Assembly (NCBI GenBank): GCA_018105865.1
Contig: CM030848.1
Location: 9,920,301 to 9,984,300, forward strand
DNA length: 64,000 nt
Direction: 5' to 3'
From: Metaphire vulgaris
Taxonomy: Eukaryota > Annelida > Clitellata > Crassiclitellata > Megascolecidae
Both the position numbers and the translations under genes were made by a program. Shown one piece after another: positions 1 to 24,229 of this stretch (positions are counted from its first letter, which is position 1; each line of letters begins with the position of its first letter). The notes under the pieces are model-generated. The model was not told the DNA's origin, searched no databases, and saw only the letters and a list, made by a program, of their open reading frames with translations.

Positions 1-589
1 AAAGCATTAGATTTTCATTAGAAAATATAGCACACATGCTATACAATCTAACTCATTTCAATGCATTTGTTCAACCACTTTCTTGACAGAATAGCCTGCC
101 AATGCATTTGATAGCAAATATATCAATGTTACACCAACATAAATCAGTGTTCATTCTCTTGGTTAAATGCCAACTCTAAAATGAATAAGTGCTGATCATT
201 TTACAAAATATAATAAATTTAATTTTTCAAAATTCGTCACTTTATGATCTTTTCAGATCATGGGTTTCTTCCTCCGTGAATCTAATACAATCAACGCACA
301 ATCTGAAAAGCTCTTTGAATTAGACAGTAAATAAAAAAGAGATAGATCTCCGTTCAATAGATGATTCAAACATAGATAAATAACCAAAGTACCCTTACCA
401 TTTAATTCAACCAAATTGAATGTGAGTAGCATTGAAACAATTAAAACAATTAAGCATCAATTCACACATATATAGAATTCATACCTTTACAGAAACAATT
501 TTACTTTATTTCAAAATTAGGAGCTTCTAATCATCTACAGCCAAGTCTGGTTAGCATCACTACTCCTCTTTGTAAAGTGTCAAACTATC

Positions 590-860
590 CAGTGGCAGAG
601 TGTGGGAGCCAGTGGCAGCTGCTCCGGGCATAAAATTTTAGGGGGTACAAAATTTAAAGTAAAAAAATAAAAAATTGCAAGTAATAACAAATCCTTTGAC
701 ATATGAATTGAAAAAGAGAAGGGTTGTAAGTTTGGTTTACAAGTACCATGTGTGATATTTGCTTATCAAGACTGTTTGGGAAGAAAATGAAAAGTTAGTT
801 GGAGGCACAAATCCCTATTTTGCTCCGGGCGCTTCCAATCCAATCCACGCTATGCCACTG
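590..860. mobile_element. hAT-like miniature element, 8-bp duplication AAACTATC
   Basis: A 271-bp element starting CAGTGGCAGAGTGTGGGA and ending CCACGCTATGCCACTG, imperfect inverted termini. It is flanked by AAACTATC at 582-589 and 861-868. The CAGTGGC terminus and 8-bp duplication are typical of hAT transposons. No transposase. Confidence 0.8.
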
Positions 861-1275
861 AAACTATCAGACAACCCCATTAAACTATAAACAGTTTCAT
901 TGGTCAATATAAATTAACCCTTAAACATCCACATACTTTGGATAGATATGCAATGGGAACGAAGTATACTCGGTTCCGGCCGTTTAAGGGTTAAGATTGC
1001 AAGCATAAAAGTGCAAAGATAGAGATGCATGTAAATACAATAACATCCCTGAATCCAAAGAATCTCAGTAGATAAATATCAAATGCAGAATCATTGTATA
1101 TCTCCATGCAGTCAGTACAAAAGTCCAGATCATTAGATAACAATGACATCTTCATGAACCACATGAATATAAAACAAACATACAAGATTGTATAGATATG
1201 ATTTAAAATAAGTTAAGCTAGACTAAATATACATTACACATACTCAAACACATGCCTATGTGTGTATGTATACAT

Positions 1276-1555
1276 GATTGGTAGTCACCGTCTCGCCATC
1301 TTCGGACATGCAGCCCAACCCGGAGAGACAGTTCCGATTCACTGCCACGTTGACCTGTCTATCGGTCATACACCTAACAGATCATAGAAGTGCTGGCCTG
1401 GTTGCCCCAGGAAAAGATGGATCGACCACATCCATACCCAGACCAGTGAGATCCCATCAACTCTCTGGAGTCGTGTCATACAGCGGGGTTATGGTCAAGG
1501 GATGATGCAACAGCTCCCGCCAGCTTCGTGCTGGTGATGATGATGATGATGATGA
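1276..1555 (+). mobile_element. 5'-truncated copy of the non-LTR retrotransposon seen at 39.9-41.6 kb
   Basis: Shares its sequence with the 3' end of the element at 39.9 kb: the RLAIFGHAA...P..QALRC coding tail, the GATGGATCGACCACATCC region, and a terminal (GAT)n run. It stands in the opposite orientation. Only the last about 280 bases are present, the usual outcome of incomplete reverse transcription. Confidence 0.8.
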
Positions 1556-1647
1556 TACACACACGTGCATAATAAAGTAACAATGCCCAATGCCTAATCT
1601 TTTGTAAGACCATTCCAAAGAATTAGAATGACCGAGTCACAACTCAC

Positions 1648-14028
<12,381 letters not shown>

Positions 14029-14115
14029 CTCGGTCGAAAAAGAGACCGCCGACACAATTAGTCCTCCTCGTCCGCCTCCGATCGCCGTTTCATCATCCGG
14101 TGACCGTTCTGGTTT

Positions 14116-14123
14116 TATTTATA
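14116..14123 (-). promoter_or_regulatory. TATA box of the AGAP promoter
   Basis: On the minus strand the sequence reads TATAAATA, in context CGTATAAATAAAACC, 88 bases upstream of the AGAP ATG at 14028. Transcription would be expected to start about 25-30 bases further on, near 14090, giving a short leader of about 60 bases. Position and match are seen; function is inferred. Confidence 0.55.
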
Positions 14124-14207
14124 CGAAATTCACGACAGAAAACGAATTCGAAGACAACAAAACACAACCAAACAAACGAAAATCAACAACCGTCAAAATA
14201 TGGCGCA

Positions 14208-14243
14208 CGCATGCGCACTCTGTAGACCTACTACGCATGCGCA
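14208..14243. promoter_or_regulatory. Paired NRF1-type palindromes upstream of AGAP
   Basis: Two copies of ACGCATGCGCA (minus strand TGCGCATGCGT) at 14208-14218 and 14233-14243, 25 bases apart, about two and a half helical turns. They match the NRF1 consensus YGCGCAYGCGCR except at its end. The adjoining AATATGGCGC (about 14198-14207) resembles a YY1 site. Such CpG-containing sites stand out in this AT-rich region. The pair could serve either strand. Confidence 0.6.
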
Positions 14244-14715
14244 GTGCAAGATTTCGCGGATTTGTAAACGATGGCAGTCAGGCAGAAAACCATCGCCGGA
14301 GGACGGCAGATCGCCATAGTAGTTTAGCAATCCTACCCAGGCACCAACCAGCATTGGCGTAGGCCGCGTAAGCTACGGGGACACGGCCCCCGGGCCTTCT
14401 ATTCAGGATAAGAAAGGTCGTGCAATTTGCTAAAATAATTGATGGAAACAAAAGAGTATGCAGCAGTGGTGTAAGTAACTTAGTAAGTAAGTAAATAAGA
14501 AAATTTCTATAGCGCTGTCATCAAGCTTGGCGCAGTGCACCAGCTTATTGACGAACGCTCAATCTGGGTGAAATCCGTAGTCCGTAGTGGCCAAGGTTGT
14601 AAATCCAGATAGGCAGTCGCAGTAAAGTATTTTTATGGAGGATGACAACAAGATGTGTGGCGGATAGAATTCAGGACTATAAGGCCTATGCTGGCCTGAT
14701 CTTAGTGGATATACC

Positions 14716-14888
14716 CAGTGGCGGCTCCACCGGGGGGCCAGAGGGGCCGTGCCCCCTATTGAGTGCCTGGCCCCCCAGTTGGGGCCCTATACTTAATGCT
14801 GCATACATTAAACAACAAATGGTTCCCCCATGATTAGAAGTTGCCACCCCAACGGCCCCCCACTTGCCAAATCCTAGAGCCGCCACTG
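14716..14888. mobile_element. hAT-like MITE, CAGTGGCGGCTCC family, copy 1
   Basis: 173 bp with near-perfect termini CAGTGGCGGCTC / GAGCCGCCACTG and duplication GATATACC at 14708-14715 and 14889-14896. The interior (GGGGCC... and ...TTGGCAAG in reverse) matches the copies at 42.5 and 63.7 kb, here inverted. Confidence 0.9.
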
Positions 14889-15557
14889 GATATACCGAAC
14901 CAAATTGCAACTTCACAAGCAGGCCTACCGGTAAATAATAATAAAAATATTAATGGCTTTATAACAATAGACCTAATTGTGCACTTTTCTAGCACAGTTC
15001 TACATAATCAAGGTGGAGTAGATGGTAGTTGATGATACAATATTCAATTGCCGAAAATTGGTGCAATAATTATTCCATGTTCTCCTTATAGTTCAAGGAT
15101 TAGCCTAACCAGGGAGGCCTCGCTGGTCTAAATCTGATACCCCGTTGGCGAAGCTAACGACTTTCTCATAAGCCTCTGAGGCTCTGGTTCCATAGGAGGC
15201 GATCTGCCACAAAATTTCGGGTTATCCAGTGTCCACTGTCCAGACCTAATCTAACATAGAGTGGACCATTCCCCCTCCTTATTTTTTAACAGCGGTCAGT
15301 GCCCTCGCATTTTTTTAAAGTTTTACATGTCAGTAAGTGCGTTTTAGTGCATTTTGGACATAAATCACATGCTTTATTTGTATCCTTTAAAATATTTGTA
15401 AATTGTGTTTTTGTTGTCTTATAAGCCTAAACCTGTCATAAAATGGACCAGATAGGCCTATCTTCAAATCACTTAAATTTTATAGGTCATTACACCACTG
15501 TTCAATAGGCTTTCCATTGGCTATGTCGCTGCAAATTCCCACCATCTACTTAACTAA

Positions 15558-15698
15558 CATGAGCGTCCGGAGGGGGGTGCAGGGGTGCAATTGCACCCCC
15601 CTCAAAAAATTGTGGAGTCATGAAAAAACTAAAATTCCTTGTTTCTTTCACCACAAAACCTTTTGCACCCCCTGGAAAAATTTCTGCAGACACCCATG
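15558..15698. mobile_element. MITE, CATGGGCGTCC family, copy 1
   Basis: 141 bp, CATGAGCGTCCGG to GACACCCATG, with a central GGTGCAATTGCACCCCC palindrome shared with the copy at 61.1 kb. Flanks TTAACTAA and CTTACTAA suggest a decayed 8-bp duplication. Confidence 0.7.
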
Positions 15699-15772
15699 CT
15701 TACTAACCATTCCACAAGATAGGCCTATTAGGCAGAACCTTCATTTTAATTTCTCTCGTTCTTGGCCTTTAC

Positions 15773-16399
15773 CAGTGCTTCCTAACCTGTGTGCACACAA
15801 CTGTGCCGCAGCAACGGTAGAAGTGTGCCTGACAAAATGTTGGAAAATAGTAAAATATAATGGTGCTGTATTAATTGATAACTATAAGTTGAATTATATC
15901 TCTTCAATAAGGTAAAGGTAAAGGTAGGTCCCGTACTCGAGTCCGAGCGTTGGGTTCCGGCGCTTATCTCCAGCCTGGGCAATCGGCGACATAGGTGGTA
16001 TAATCCATTAATCTGGGGTAGGTTGCCATTACTTTCCCCAGACCCACGTTTTACCTCGCAGCTTAACGCGGCTCTTCAGTTTCCCACCACCCGCTACCGA
16101 GTAAGGCTGAGGCGACCTTCTGCTCCATCGTCCAGCACTGTTACCACTCTTCTAACTCCCACCCTCTTCAATGAAGTTAAGCATAAAATATTTATACAAA
16201 TTGCAAAGAAAATATGTTCTTATGAATAACGGTAGTCAATATTTATACTGTACACTTGATTAGAGTATAATATATAGTACTAGGAGACCTATACAAATGC
16301 ATCATTTAAAAATGAAATATGTGCATTTCGGCTGCAGTGTGCCGTTGACTATGTTTCTTGGATAGTGTGCCATGGTTGGAAAAAGTTTGGAAAGCACTG
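15773..16399. mobile_element. hAT-like element interrupted by a SINE
   Basis: Ends CAGTGCTTCCTAACCTGTG and (inverted) GGAAAGCACTG; flanks GCCTTTAC and GCCTATGC match at six of eight positions. The element's own ends are about 130 and 240 bases long; a SINE occupies 15909-16160. Confidence 0.6.
15909..16160 (-). repeat. tRNA-derived SINE family S2, copy nested in a hAT element
   Basis: On the minus strand: TTAGAAGAGTGGTAACAGTG (A-box region), the body GCCTCAGCCTTACTCGG, and a tail of repeated TACCTT units (plus strand AAGGTAAAGGTAAAGGTA). Shares order and sequence with 23.4 and 54.4 kb. Confidence 0.65.
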
Positions 16400-18437
16400 G
16401 CCTATGCAGTCATTGACACTAGTGAGTAGTATGATATGGTTTGGAGGTGCCCCATTTCAAGCGCCGTAAATCGAAATTGCAAGACATGAAGCAACCAAGA
16501 TGGGGACAAGCAAAAATGTGGGCTTTGTCCGATAAGTTCTCCTATTTGTTGAAATTTTGACAGATATATACACCCACTGTTCAATAGGTCTTTAGGCATT
16601 CCAATGGCTATGCCACAGGAAAAACCTTAAATCAGTAGGAATAAATGAGTTTAGTCAATGCTTTATTTTAGGAAGATAATTATCTTTCAAACCTATTTCA
16701 ACAAAAATAAAGCTTTTCAACATTGGCGTAAACTTGGATTAAAATGTGGGGACACAACTCCTATACCTTCTACTTGCCTACGTTAATCTCTCAAAAAGTG
16801 GGGGGCTCAAGCCTAGAGTCCTAATAGAAACAAGTTTATGCCAAGGAAAGGCTAAAACTGTGGATTGACAACTCTCAAAAAGGGATTTGGGGAAAGTGGG
16901 CAAAGGAAAGATTTTTTTACAATGAAGCAGTATGATCGAAACCAGAGGACACAGCATGAAACTGTTCAAGAAAGCAGCATTTTTAGAGTCCTAAGTGGTG
17001 GACAGAGAAACAAGTTTATGCAAAAAGCTTTTTCAGTTTGACTGCTGTAAACGAGTTCAGTAGTTTAGGATATTAGATTTTGCACAGGGCAGTCCCTACT
17101 GAACCACTTTAAACCTTGTTATATTATATTATTATAAGCCATGAAGCCATGAAATCTCGATGCAGATAGGACTATGGATCCGTGTAGCAGCTAATTCTAT
17201 TCTAAATGCTGGATAAATGATTGATGAGGCTGCAAGAGAAATGGTGATCATTATAGCAAATTTATTATTATAGCAAATTTTTATTAGTTTCAATCATCAT
17301 CAAACAATACAGTTACACAATTAACCGAAACATCATCGCTGATTAATTACAGTTGACATGAAAATGTTGCTTATGGTTGGTTATCTTTGGCTATGAATTT
17401 CTGTAATTGCTATAAACATCATTAGTGTTATGCTTTTTAAAAGTGGTCTCGTGAGATTGTTGATTAACAGCTGTACTTAAAATCTGTAGCCTTTATTTGG
17501 TTGAGTGACTTTAAAGTGGAGCGACCTGTATCATGAAGTGTCATTGTGTCTTCTATGCATGAATTTGCATCTCATCCCACAGCAGAATAAAGGCTTATGA
17601 ATAGACTTAGAGGAGGACGACTGCAAACCAAACTTAAGAAATTTCTAAAAGCCTTCACTGCTGAGCAATGGGAACCGTTATATATAAGAAATTATTTTAT
17701 TACCATCAATCAATTAATCAATCAATCAATCATCAAAATACAAACTGCCGGTACATGCAATTTAGGCAATAGAAGGTATGTGCCTAGTCATAGTTGAATG
17801 AACTTGCAGTGCTGACTTTGTTAATTATGCCTTCTGTCTTTTGTTTTGTCTTTGTTAATTATGATAAAGTAAAGTAAAGTAAAATCTCGTGGATTTCTAT
17901 AGCGCCTTGGGAAGCAGCACAACAGTAGCTGCTTATTCTTAGGCGCTCAGCCTCTCTTAAAATAGCTATGGGGAAAGGTATGTTATCAGCCAGGCAATAG
18001 TAAAATGGATTTGTGCCTGCAAAGTTTTGTTTCATCTAGTAGAACTGGTTATTACCGAAACCTTACTTGTCTGCTGCAGTCATGGAGAGGAGAAAGAGGA
18101 TGAGTTATCACAATAAATGATTTTACCCAAGTCCTAAATTTAGCCATAGTGAAAACAGAATCATATGCCTGTATTCAATAAATGTTTGAGCAGGAGCAGT
18201 GCTTGCAGACGCTCCCCTCAGGTGACTCCTCTCAGGTGAGGAGAATTTGATCATATTGGTGAGAAGCCATTTTCTGGCTTCCTTCTTTCTCCGAAATTTT
18301 CAAAGGATTTTCTGGACAAATTATTAGAAAACCCTCGTAGGACACTGCAATTGACAAATAATTGTCAACTGATGGCTTGCCTATCATGGATTCAGCCAAT
18401 CTTCCATATTGCAGTGTTCAATACCGATCTGTTGTGG

Positions 18438-18457
18438 TGTGTGTGTGTGTATGCGTG

Positions 18458-18492
<35 letters not shown>
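18438..18492. repeat. (GT)n microsatellite
   Basis: GT run with two short interruptions; intergenic. Confidence 0.9.
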
Positions 18493-18494
<2 letters not shown>

Positions 18495-19229
18495 TTCCCT
18501 ATGTCAGCTTCCTAGATATAAGACATAAATGTCAGTTGTCAGCCAGTCACATGATGTCATACTGAAATTTGTATTACACTGTAGTGTTTACATTACTCAA
18601 CTTCTAACTTGAGTGTTCGGGTATCGCATTATCATAGAGACCGGTAGCTGTCCCATGGCAAACAAAAATGAACATACTACAAACTAGCCAGAGAGCCATT
18701 TACCGGTAATATTATTTTATAAGGTCTAGGGGAATAACTGCATTTGTATCTTGAATAATTGAATTTATATCAGGTATATTGATTCATAGGGAAAGCAGGC
18801 TTTGGACAGATTGTTTCTCTTCTTCTGCTTCTCTCTTTTGGTATCCCAATTTCTTTCACATCAATTTTTAATATATCAAACTATGATCTGATATCATAAT
18901 ACGAAATATATTGTATTTGTCTTCATAAATATTTTTCAGATATAGTAGAATTGGTTATTAATGAAATAGTAATGATCTTTGGTCTTGATTTTAATACTAA
19001 TAAACTGAATAACTGATTGATTGATTGATTGATTGACTGACTGATTGCTTGCTTGCTTGATTGATTGATTGATTGACGTGCATATACTGGTAGTCAGTGA
19101 TTTGTGGTTGCAATTAAATCAGATTGCAGCAGATGTGAGGGCAAAGAACACACATTTTGCTGAGTACATGCATGACTCATCTCATACTCTAATTTATATG
19201 GAAGATGTGTTAGTATGCTTTTGTTTTTT

Positions 19230-19288
<59 letters not shown>

Positions 19289-19417
19289 ATAATTTCTGTG
19301 TTTATCATTTCATTGAACTAACTATGCAAGGTCTTGTGCTTTGCATTAAATAATTTGTTACTTGGTTACAATATCTGGCAACAGTGTCTGGTGATTATTA
19401 ATATTGTCTATAACATT

Positions 19418-20066
19418 GCCGGTGTCCAGCCATAAAGTGTCCTACCCGAAAAATGTCCAGGCAAACACTTAATTGCAACCACAAAGTGTCCGGCGGACAG
19501 TTTATAGTGCCATAAAATGTACCTAGAAAATGTCTGGGTTGCCAAAAAGTGACCGGCTAATTCTAACAAAATCTTTGACAAATTTCAACATCAAAGAGAC
19601 AATTTGTAGGCAAAGCAGTGGACTGTTAGTGTGCATTAGTTGTTAGCTTTATGGTGTTAAATCGATATAGAAGTCTGCTTGCACAGCGATCAAATACAGT
19701 TTCCATTTTGAACCACTGTACAAGTGGTAAACGTTCTTCAACAGACATTATGGAGTAGAACGTTTTGTAGTTTGCCTACATCCATTTTTTGGAATATATT
19801 AAAGGTTATATTTTCATTTATTTTTATTCCTCTGTTTTATTCCTCTTTTATTCCTCTCACTAGACTGACCATGATCAATAATTATATAAACACAATCACC
19901 TCAATCAAATCTATTTCATGTTCAAATTTTCCCAGACATCATATTGTATTGCAAGTAAATTGCCCCGGACAGTTTTTCGACGGGTCGGACACTTTGTGGC
20001 TGCAAGGAAGTGTCCGACCGGGCACTTTATGACAGCAGCGGACACTTTATGGCACGACACCGGCGG
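19418..20066. mobile_element. Inverted-repeat element built of CATAAAGTGTCC units
   Basis: Ends GCCGGTGTCCAGCCATAAAG and (inverted) GGACACTTTATGGCACGACA near 20040-20060. Both arms carry several diverged copies of a (C/A)ATAAAGTG(T/A)CC(G/A)G unit, with an AT-rich centre. Probably a foldback DNA transposon; no duplication was identified. Confidence 0.55.
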
Positions 20067-20945
20067 CCAGATATGACTGTTACCTGCACTTTATGGCATT
20101 TGTCCTATTTCCAGATGAGCACTGTTGTGGTAGATTTGAGCACTTTAAAATCTTATCACAGACCATAGAAACTGATCATATTTGTTTTGGGGAAGAGTGC
20201 AACAGCTGTCAGGTAAAGAAGACAAGTACAGTCATACTGCCCTTATTGATTGTTTAGTCTGCTGCAGCTCATTTGAACACACTGCCTTTGGTTGGTCATG
20301 TGATTTTGTTAGCCTTACCTGGTAGAAACATGTAGAGCTGTCTTGCTGTGAATAATGCCATATAATCGCCAATCTTGAACTCTCTCTCGAATATGATAGA
20401 CCGGTAATGGCTTCATAGTGTTAGTCTACTGTTTGGAATCAACCTTGACTTCAACTTCTTTTAAGAATGAGTCTGTCAAATTGTCGTTTCAATTGCATCA
20501 TCAAATGAAGCTTTGGATTTCATATTTTAAAAATCGTAGGCACCGACTTGACAAAGAATCCACGGGGAAGAGACCTCAAAGGTGAGAAAATATCAGAGTA
20601 TAAAAATTTAGTTGGCCGAAGAAAATTTTCTCCTTTCAAAGTGCTGATAAGAAAAAAAACCTTACATTTGACTTATGATATGACCTATTGACCTATCTCA
20701 GGCTGTCTGAGAAATCTCTGGTGTTGAAAGTTATGCACTTGCACTTAAATTTTTAACATTCTAATATAATCTTGCCATAAATCCCAGTTTAGTACCGGTA
20801 ACTGTTTGAAGAATATAACATAATTGTTCCCCTTGGTTAAATGAATTTCTATATGGTAAGATTCTGTTTCAGTTTTAATGGTGTTCCCTACTTTGATCAA
20901 CTAAATCTTGTCAAGAAAATTCCTTGAACACCCGTGACTCTGCAT

Positions 20946-21046
20946 GTGAGTGAGTGAGTGAGTGAGTGAGTGAGTGAGTGAGTGAGTTGAGTGAGTGAGT
21001 GAGTGAGTGAGTGAATGAGTGAGTGAGTGAGCAGTGTGAGAGAGAG

Positions 21047-21077
<31 letters not shown>

Positions 21078-21090
21078 TGTGTGTGTGTGT
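20946..21090. repeat. (GAGT)n, (GA)n and (GT)n compound microsatellite
   Basis: About 20 GAGT units, then GA and GT runs; intergenic, upstream of the novel gene. Confidence 0.92.
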
Positions 21091-21385
21091 GAGCAGAGTG
21101 TGTGTGTCTGTGTGTATCATGTTATAAATGTTGTCGCTGAAAGATCAGTCTATATGTCACGAGTTGCCTAATATTGCCTGCGTTAATGTGAGGATTTATC
21201 AGTGGGAATAAGGTGCGTAGGTGTCAAAGGCCCCGCTACCAGCACGTTTTGATGGCTAGGTCAGGTATGACACCTATGACTAATGCCTGTGTGGAGAAAT
21301 TCAAATGCATATTTAGCAGTTGGCATAGAATTACACAGGCTGCCTTATTGCACTGCTTCTTCATAGTCATTCTGTCCTTATATCA

Positions 21386-21390
21386 GTCAG

Positions 21391-21423
<33 letters not shown>

Positions 21424-21593
21424 GGCTGTCTGTTTGTCTGTCTGTCTGTCTGTCAGTCAGTCTGTCAGACAGTCAATCAGTCTGTCTGTCTGTCTGTCTG
21501 TCTGTCAATCAGTCTGTCTGTCTGCCTGTCAGTCAGTCAGTCTGTCTGTCTGTCTATCTGTCTGTCTGTCTGTCTGTCTGCTGTCAGTCAGTG
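21386..21593. repeat. (GTCT)n array with CAGT variants
   Basis: About 50 tetramers, mostly GTCT with clusters of CAGT/CAAT. Readings such as CLSVCLSV come from the repeat and are not a gene. Confidence 0.95.
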
Positions 21594-22521
21594 TGTTTTC
21601 TGCTTTGTCTTACTTTTTGTGCTTGTATTTTATGTGCTTTACCTTGTGCAGCTAACAATAAAATTGATTATAATCCTTCATTAGCTTCTGCATTCTCTGA
21701 AAGATTTTGCTTAAGTCATCATGATTGATTTAATGTGACATAGGTTTAATGGTGTTATAAATAGTTATAAACCCATTTGTTGATAAACAGAGGTTTACTA
21801 CATGAGCTTTTCCATTTGCACATAATGTTAGTTCAGTTAGGCTCAATATGCATAATGGTAAGTCTCAAGTGCACCTAGTGGGGCTAATACTTCATGCTTC
21901 ATGTAGTTTGCCAATGGTGTTAGGAGGGACTTATCATGACATGGACTAGCAGTCTTAAAAAGGATCGCTCACAGGCTATTGTTCGGGCTAACATTTGCCC
22001 AAGATTCTAACTTTATGCTTAATGGAGAATGTAACATTCTCCATTAATGCAACGAAAAATTAGTTAGTCATGAATAATTTAACCTGAGTTTGTATTTCTT
22101 CTTTATTATTTGCTGTTATGCTGCCATCTGTTGTCTGTTTTTCGTGATTATGGAGGCAGTGTGATGAATATCCTTTGAAATCAGCCTACACACTAACAGG
22201 TGGGCAGCGCGCAAGTGATATGACTGCTTCAATTGAATGCAGTTCACAATGTGCCTTAGGTTAGATTATGTAAGAAGATGTAGACGACAATTTGTTGCTG
22301 ATGGTAACTTAATTTCTATGAAAACGCTGCTTTCATCATTTGTTGTTGTTGCTGCTGTTGTGCAAGGTTTTTGTTGATTTCTTTGCTCGTAGAATTTGTT
22401 ATCGATATCGTTGAACTTGGAATAGTTTTACAGTTTTAGGAATTAAAATGCAGTGTTTTATTTTCTGGATTGCAGGTAGTAATTTCTTGTACCCAATTTC
22501 CGGATCATAGTTCATCCTCAG

Positions 22522-23184
22522 ATGCTTTGGGAGATGAGAGGATGTGATGGGAACTTTAGTGGCTGGAATGGCAGCCATGGAAGTGGAGATAGCACCAGAG
22601 GCAGCTGCGCAACGAAGACGCTTAAAGCCGGCGCGTATGTCGTCAATTCTAACAGTTGGGCTGGTAGCTTTAACGGCTACTGCCAGGTGGGAGATAGCAA
22701 TCAGGATTTTGCCCTTCAGTCTTCATCCAATCGCTACAAATCCAAACGGCCATTGATTCCTGTCGTGTGGCAACGGCAGCCCGCATATCCAAAGGAATCG
22801 TCATCGTACTACCCCGTTAACCACATCAGCATATCGGATACGCAAAGTGTTCTACGCGACAAACACCCGTCAGATCTAGTTAATTCTGCGAATTTCCGGA
22901 TCAGGCAGAACTCCGATGGCTTTCCGGCGCAGCCGAGTAAAACTGAAGGTTTTCGGAATTCAGTTCCAGTACAAGAATTTGGATCTGATCTTTCAGTTGA
23001 TGGGTCAAACTTGAGCAACGTCTATCAAGGAACGGTGGTACGTGTAAACGTTCCAGACTTGTATTCTGAAGTGGGAGAAAATATTGGAAATGTGAAAGAG
23101 AATGGTTCAGTTGTAGCCTATAGACAGAAGACACCTAATATCGATCGCTACAAAAAAGAGACTCGAAATGTCGTCGGCCAAGAA
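22522..23184 (+). CDS. Novel gene exon A
   Basis: Encodes 221 residues starting MLWEMRGCDGNFSGWNGSHG, Gly/Ser/Asn-rich at first and then polar. The exon probably begins at 22477, after a good acceptor (TTTCTGGATTGCAG), so a 5' untranslated exon may lie upstream. Donor GTTAGTTG. A competing 70-codon frame starts at 22544 but stops early and cannot join exon B in phase. Confidence 0.65.
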
Positions 23185-24196
23185 GTTAGTTGAAGTCTCT
23201 TGTTAATCTTTCACATTTTATGTATGTTATGATAGTCTTTTTAGTTAGCTTCTGTTGGCCTAACTATAACTGAAATTATGAATTACGTTAGTCATAGATT
23301 ACTATAGAGAGGAAACAGTAGCTAAGCAAGACAGTTGTAACACTTGAAAAGTGAGACATCAAGTTCATATAATTCACTGCCATTTTCATTCATATAAGAT
23401 AAGGTAAAGGTTCGCCCATACTTGATTTTGAGCGTTTTGAGTGCTGATCTCCGGTGTCAGGCACGCAGCGACGTAGGTGGCTTAGGCCATTAATCGAATG
23501 GCCCAGTGGAATAAGTAGGTAAATGCAGTTACTCCTTAATGGTAAAATTATCAATTGAAGGGCCCGGTGGAATTAGGAGGTAAGTTATGCAGTTACCCCC
23601 TTAATGGTTATTGATAATTTTACCATTGGGCTGTTGGTTGCATTACCTCCTTATTCCATGCCATTGCTTTCTCCAGACACATGTTTTACCATTGCATTCA
23701 CAGCTGCTACTCACTTGCTACCACCCTCTAGCGAATGAAGGTTGAGTTGACCTTAGAGGCTCCTGCAGGAGTTGAATCCACTCCGTCAGCATGCCGCTCT
23801 AGCGTGTTACCAATCTGCCATCTTTCCATCCTGTTCTTCATTCATGTAGTGCTGTCATATAAATGTATTCTATTGCTGCTCCATTTAGGCAGATATGCCA
23901 GAGGAGACAAAATATAATTTTGCAGTTTGTTGAAAGATACTGATGTTCAATTCAGTTCGGGACATGACTAGGTTGACATCTCCTGAACTGTTCACTAGGA
24001 ACCTTAAAACATATTTATTTAACATTTCCTATTAGGATCACTTGTAAAGCGCTCTTGACTTTAGCCTTCGCTCTGCGTATTGCGCTATATGAAATTGTCA
24101 GAATTAATTAATTAATTAATTAATTAATTAATTAATTCAATGAGCAATTGAGCATGTTTTATGAACCAGAAGCAACAGTTTCTCAATGCAGCTACA

Positions 24197-24229
<33 letters not shown>

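Larger units (their letters stand above)
14244..22476. other. Intergenic region between AGAP and the novel gene
   Basis: Besides the elements listed separately, I see no supportable gene. An 18-codon frame begins ATGGCAGTCAGGCAG at 14271 close to the NRF1 sites, but nothing supports it. Fragments of other mobile elements occur near 14355, 14480 and 17870 (GCGCC-containing repeats). Confidence 0.6.

Noticed and set aside
14271..14327. Short plus-strand frame next to the NRF1 sites, possible divergent gene
   Set aside because: Only 18 codons, with no donor site or continuation recognised.
21213..21728. 171-codon plus-strand frame rich in CLSV
   Set aside because: Produced by the GTCT array; no splice or domain support.
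22544..22756. Alternative 70-codon frame in exon A
   Set aside because: Stops early and cannot join exon B in phase; the other frame runs through the whole exon.
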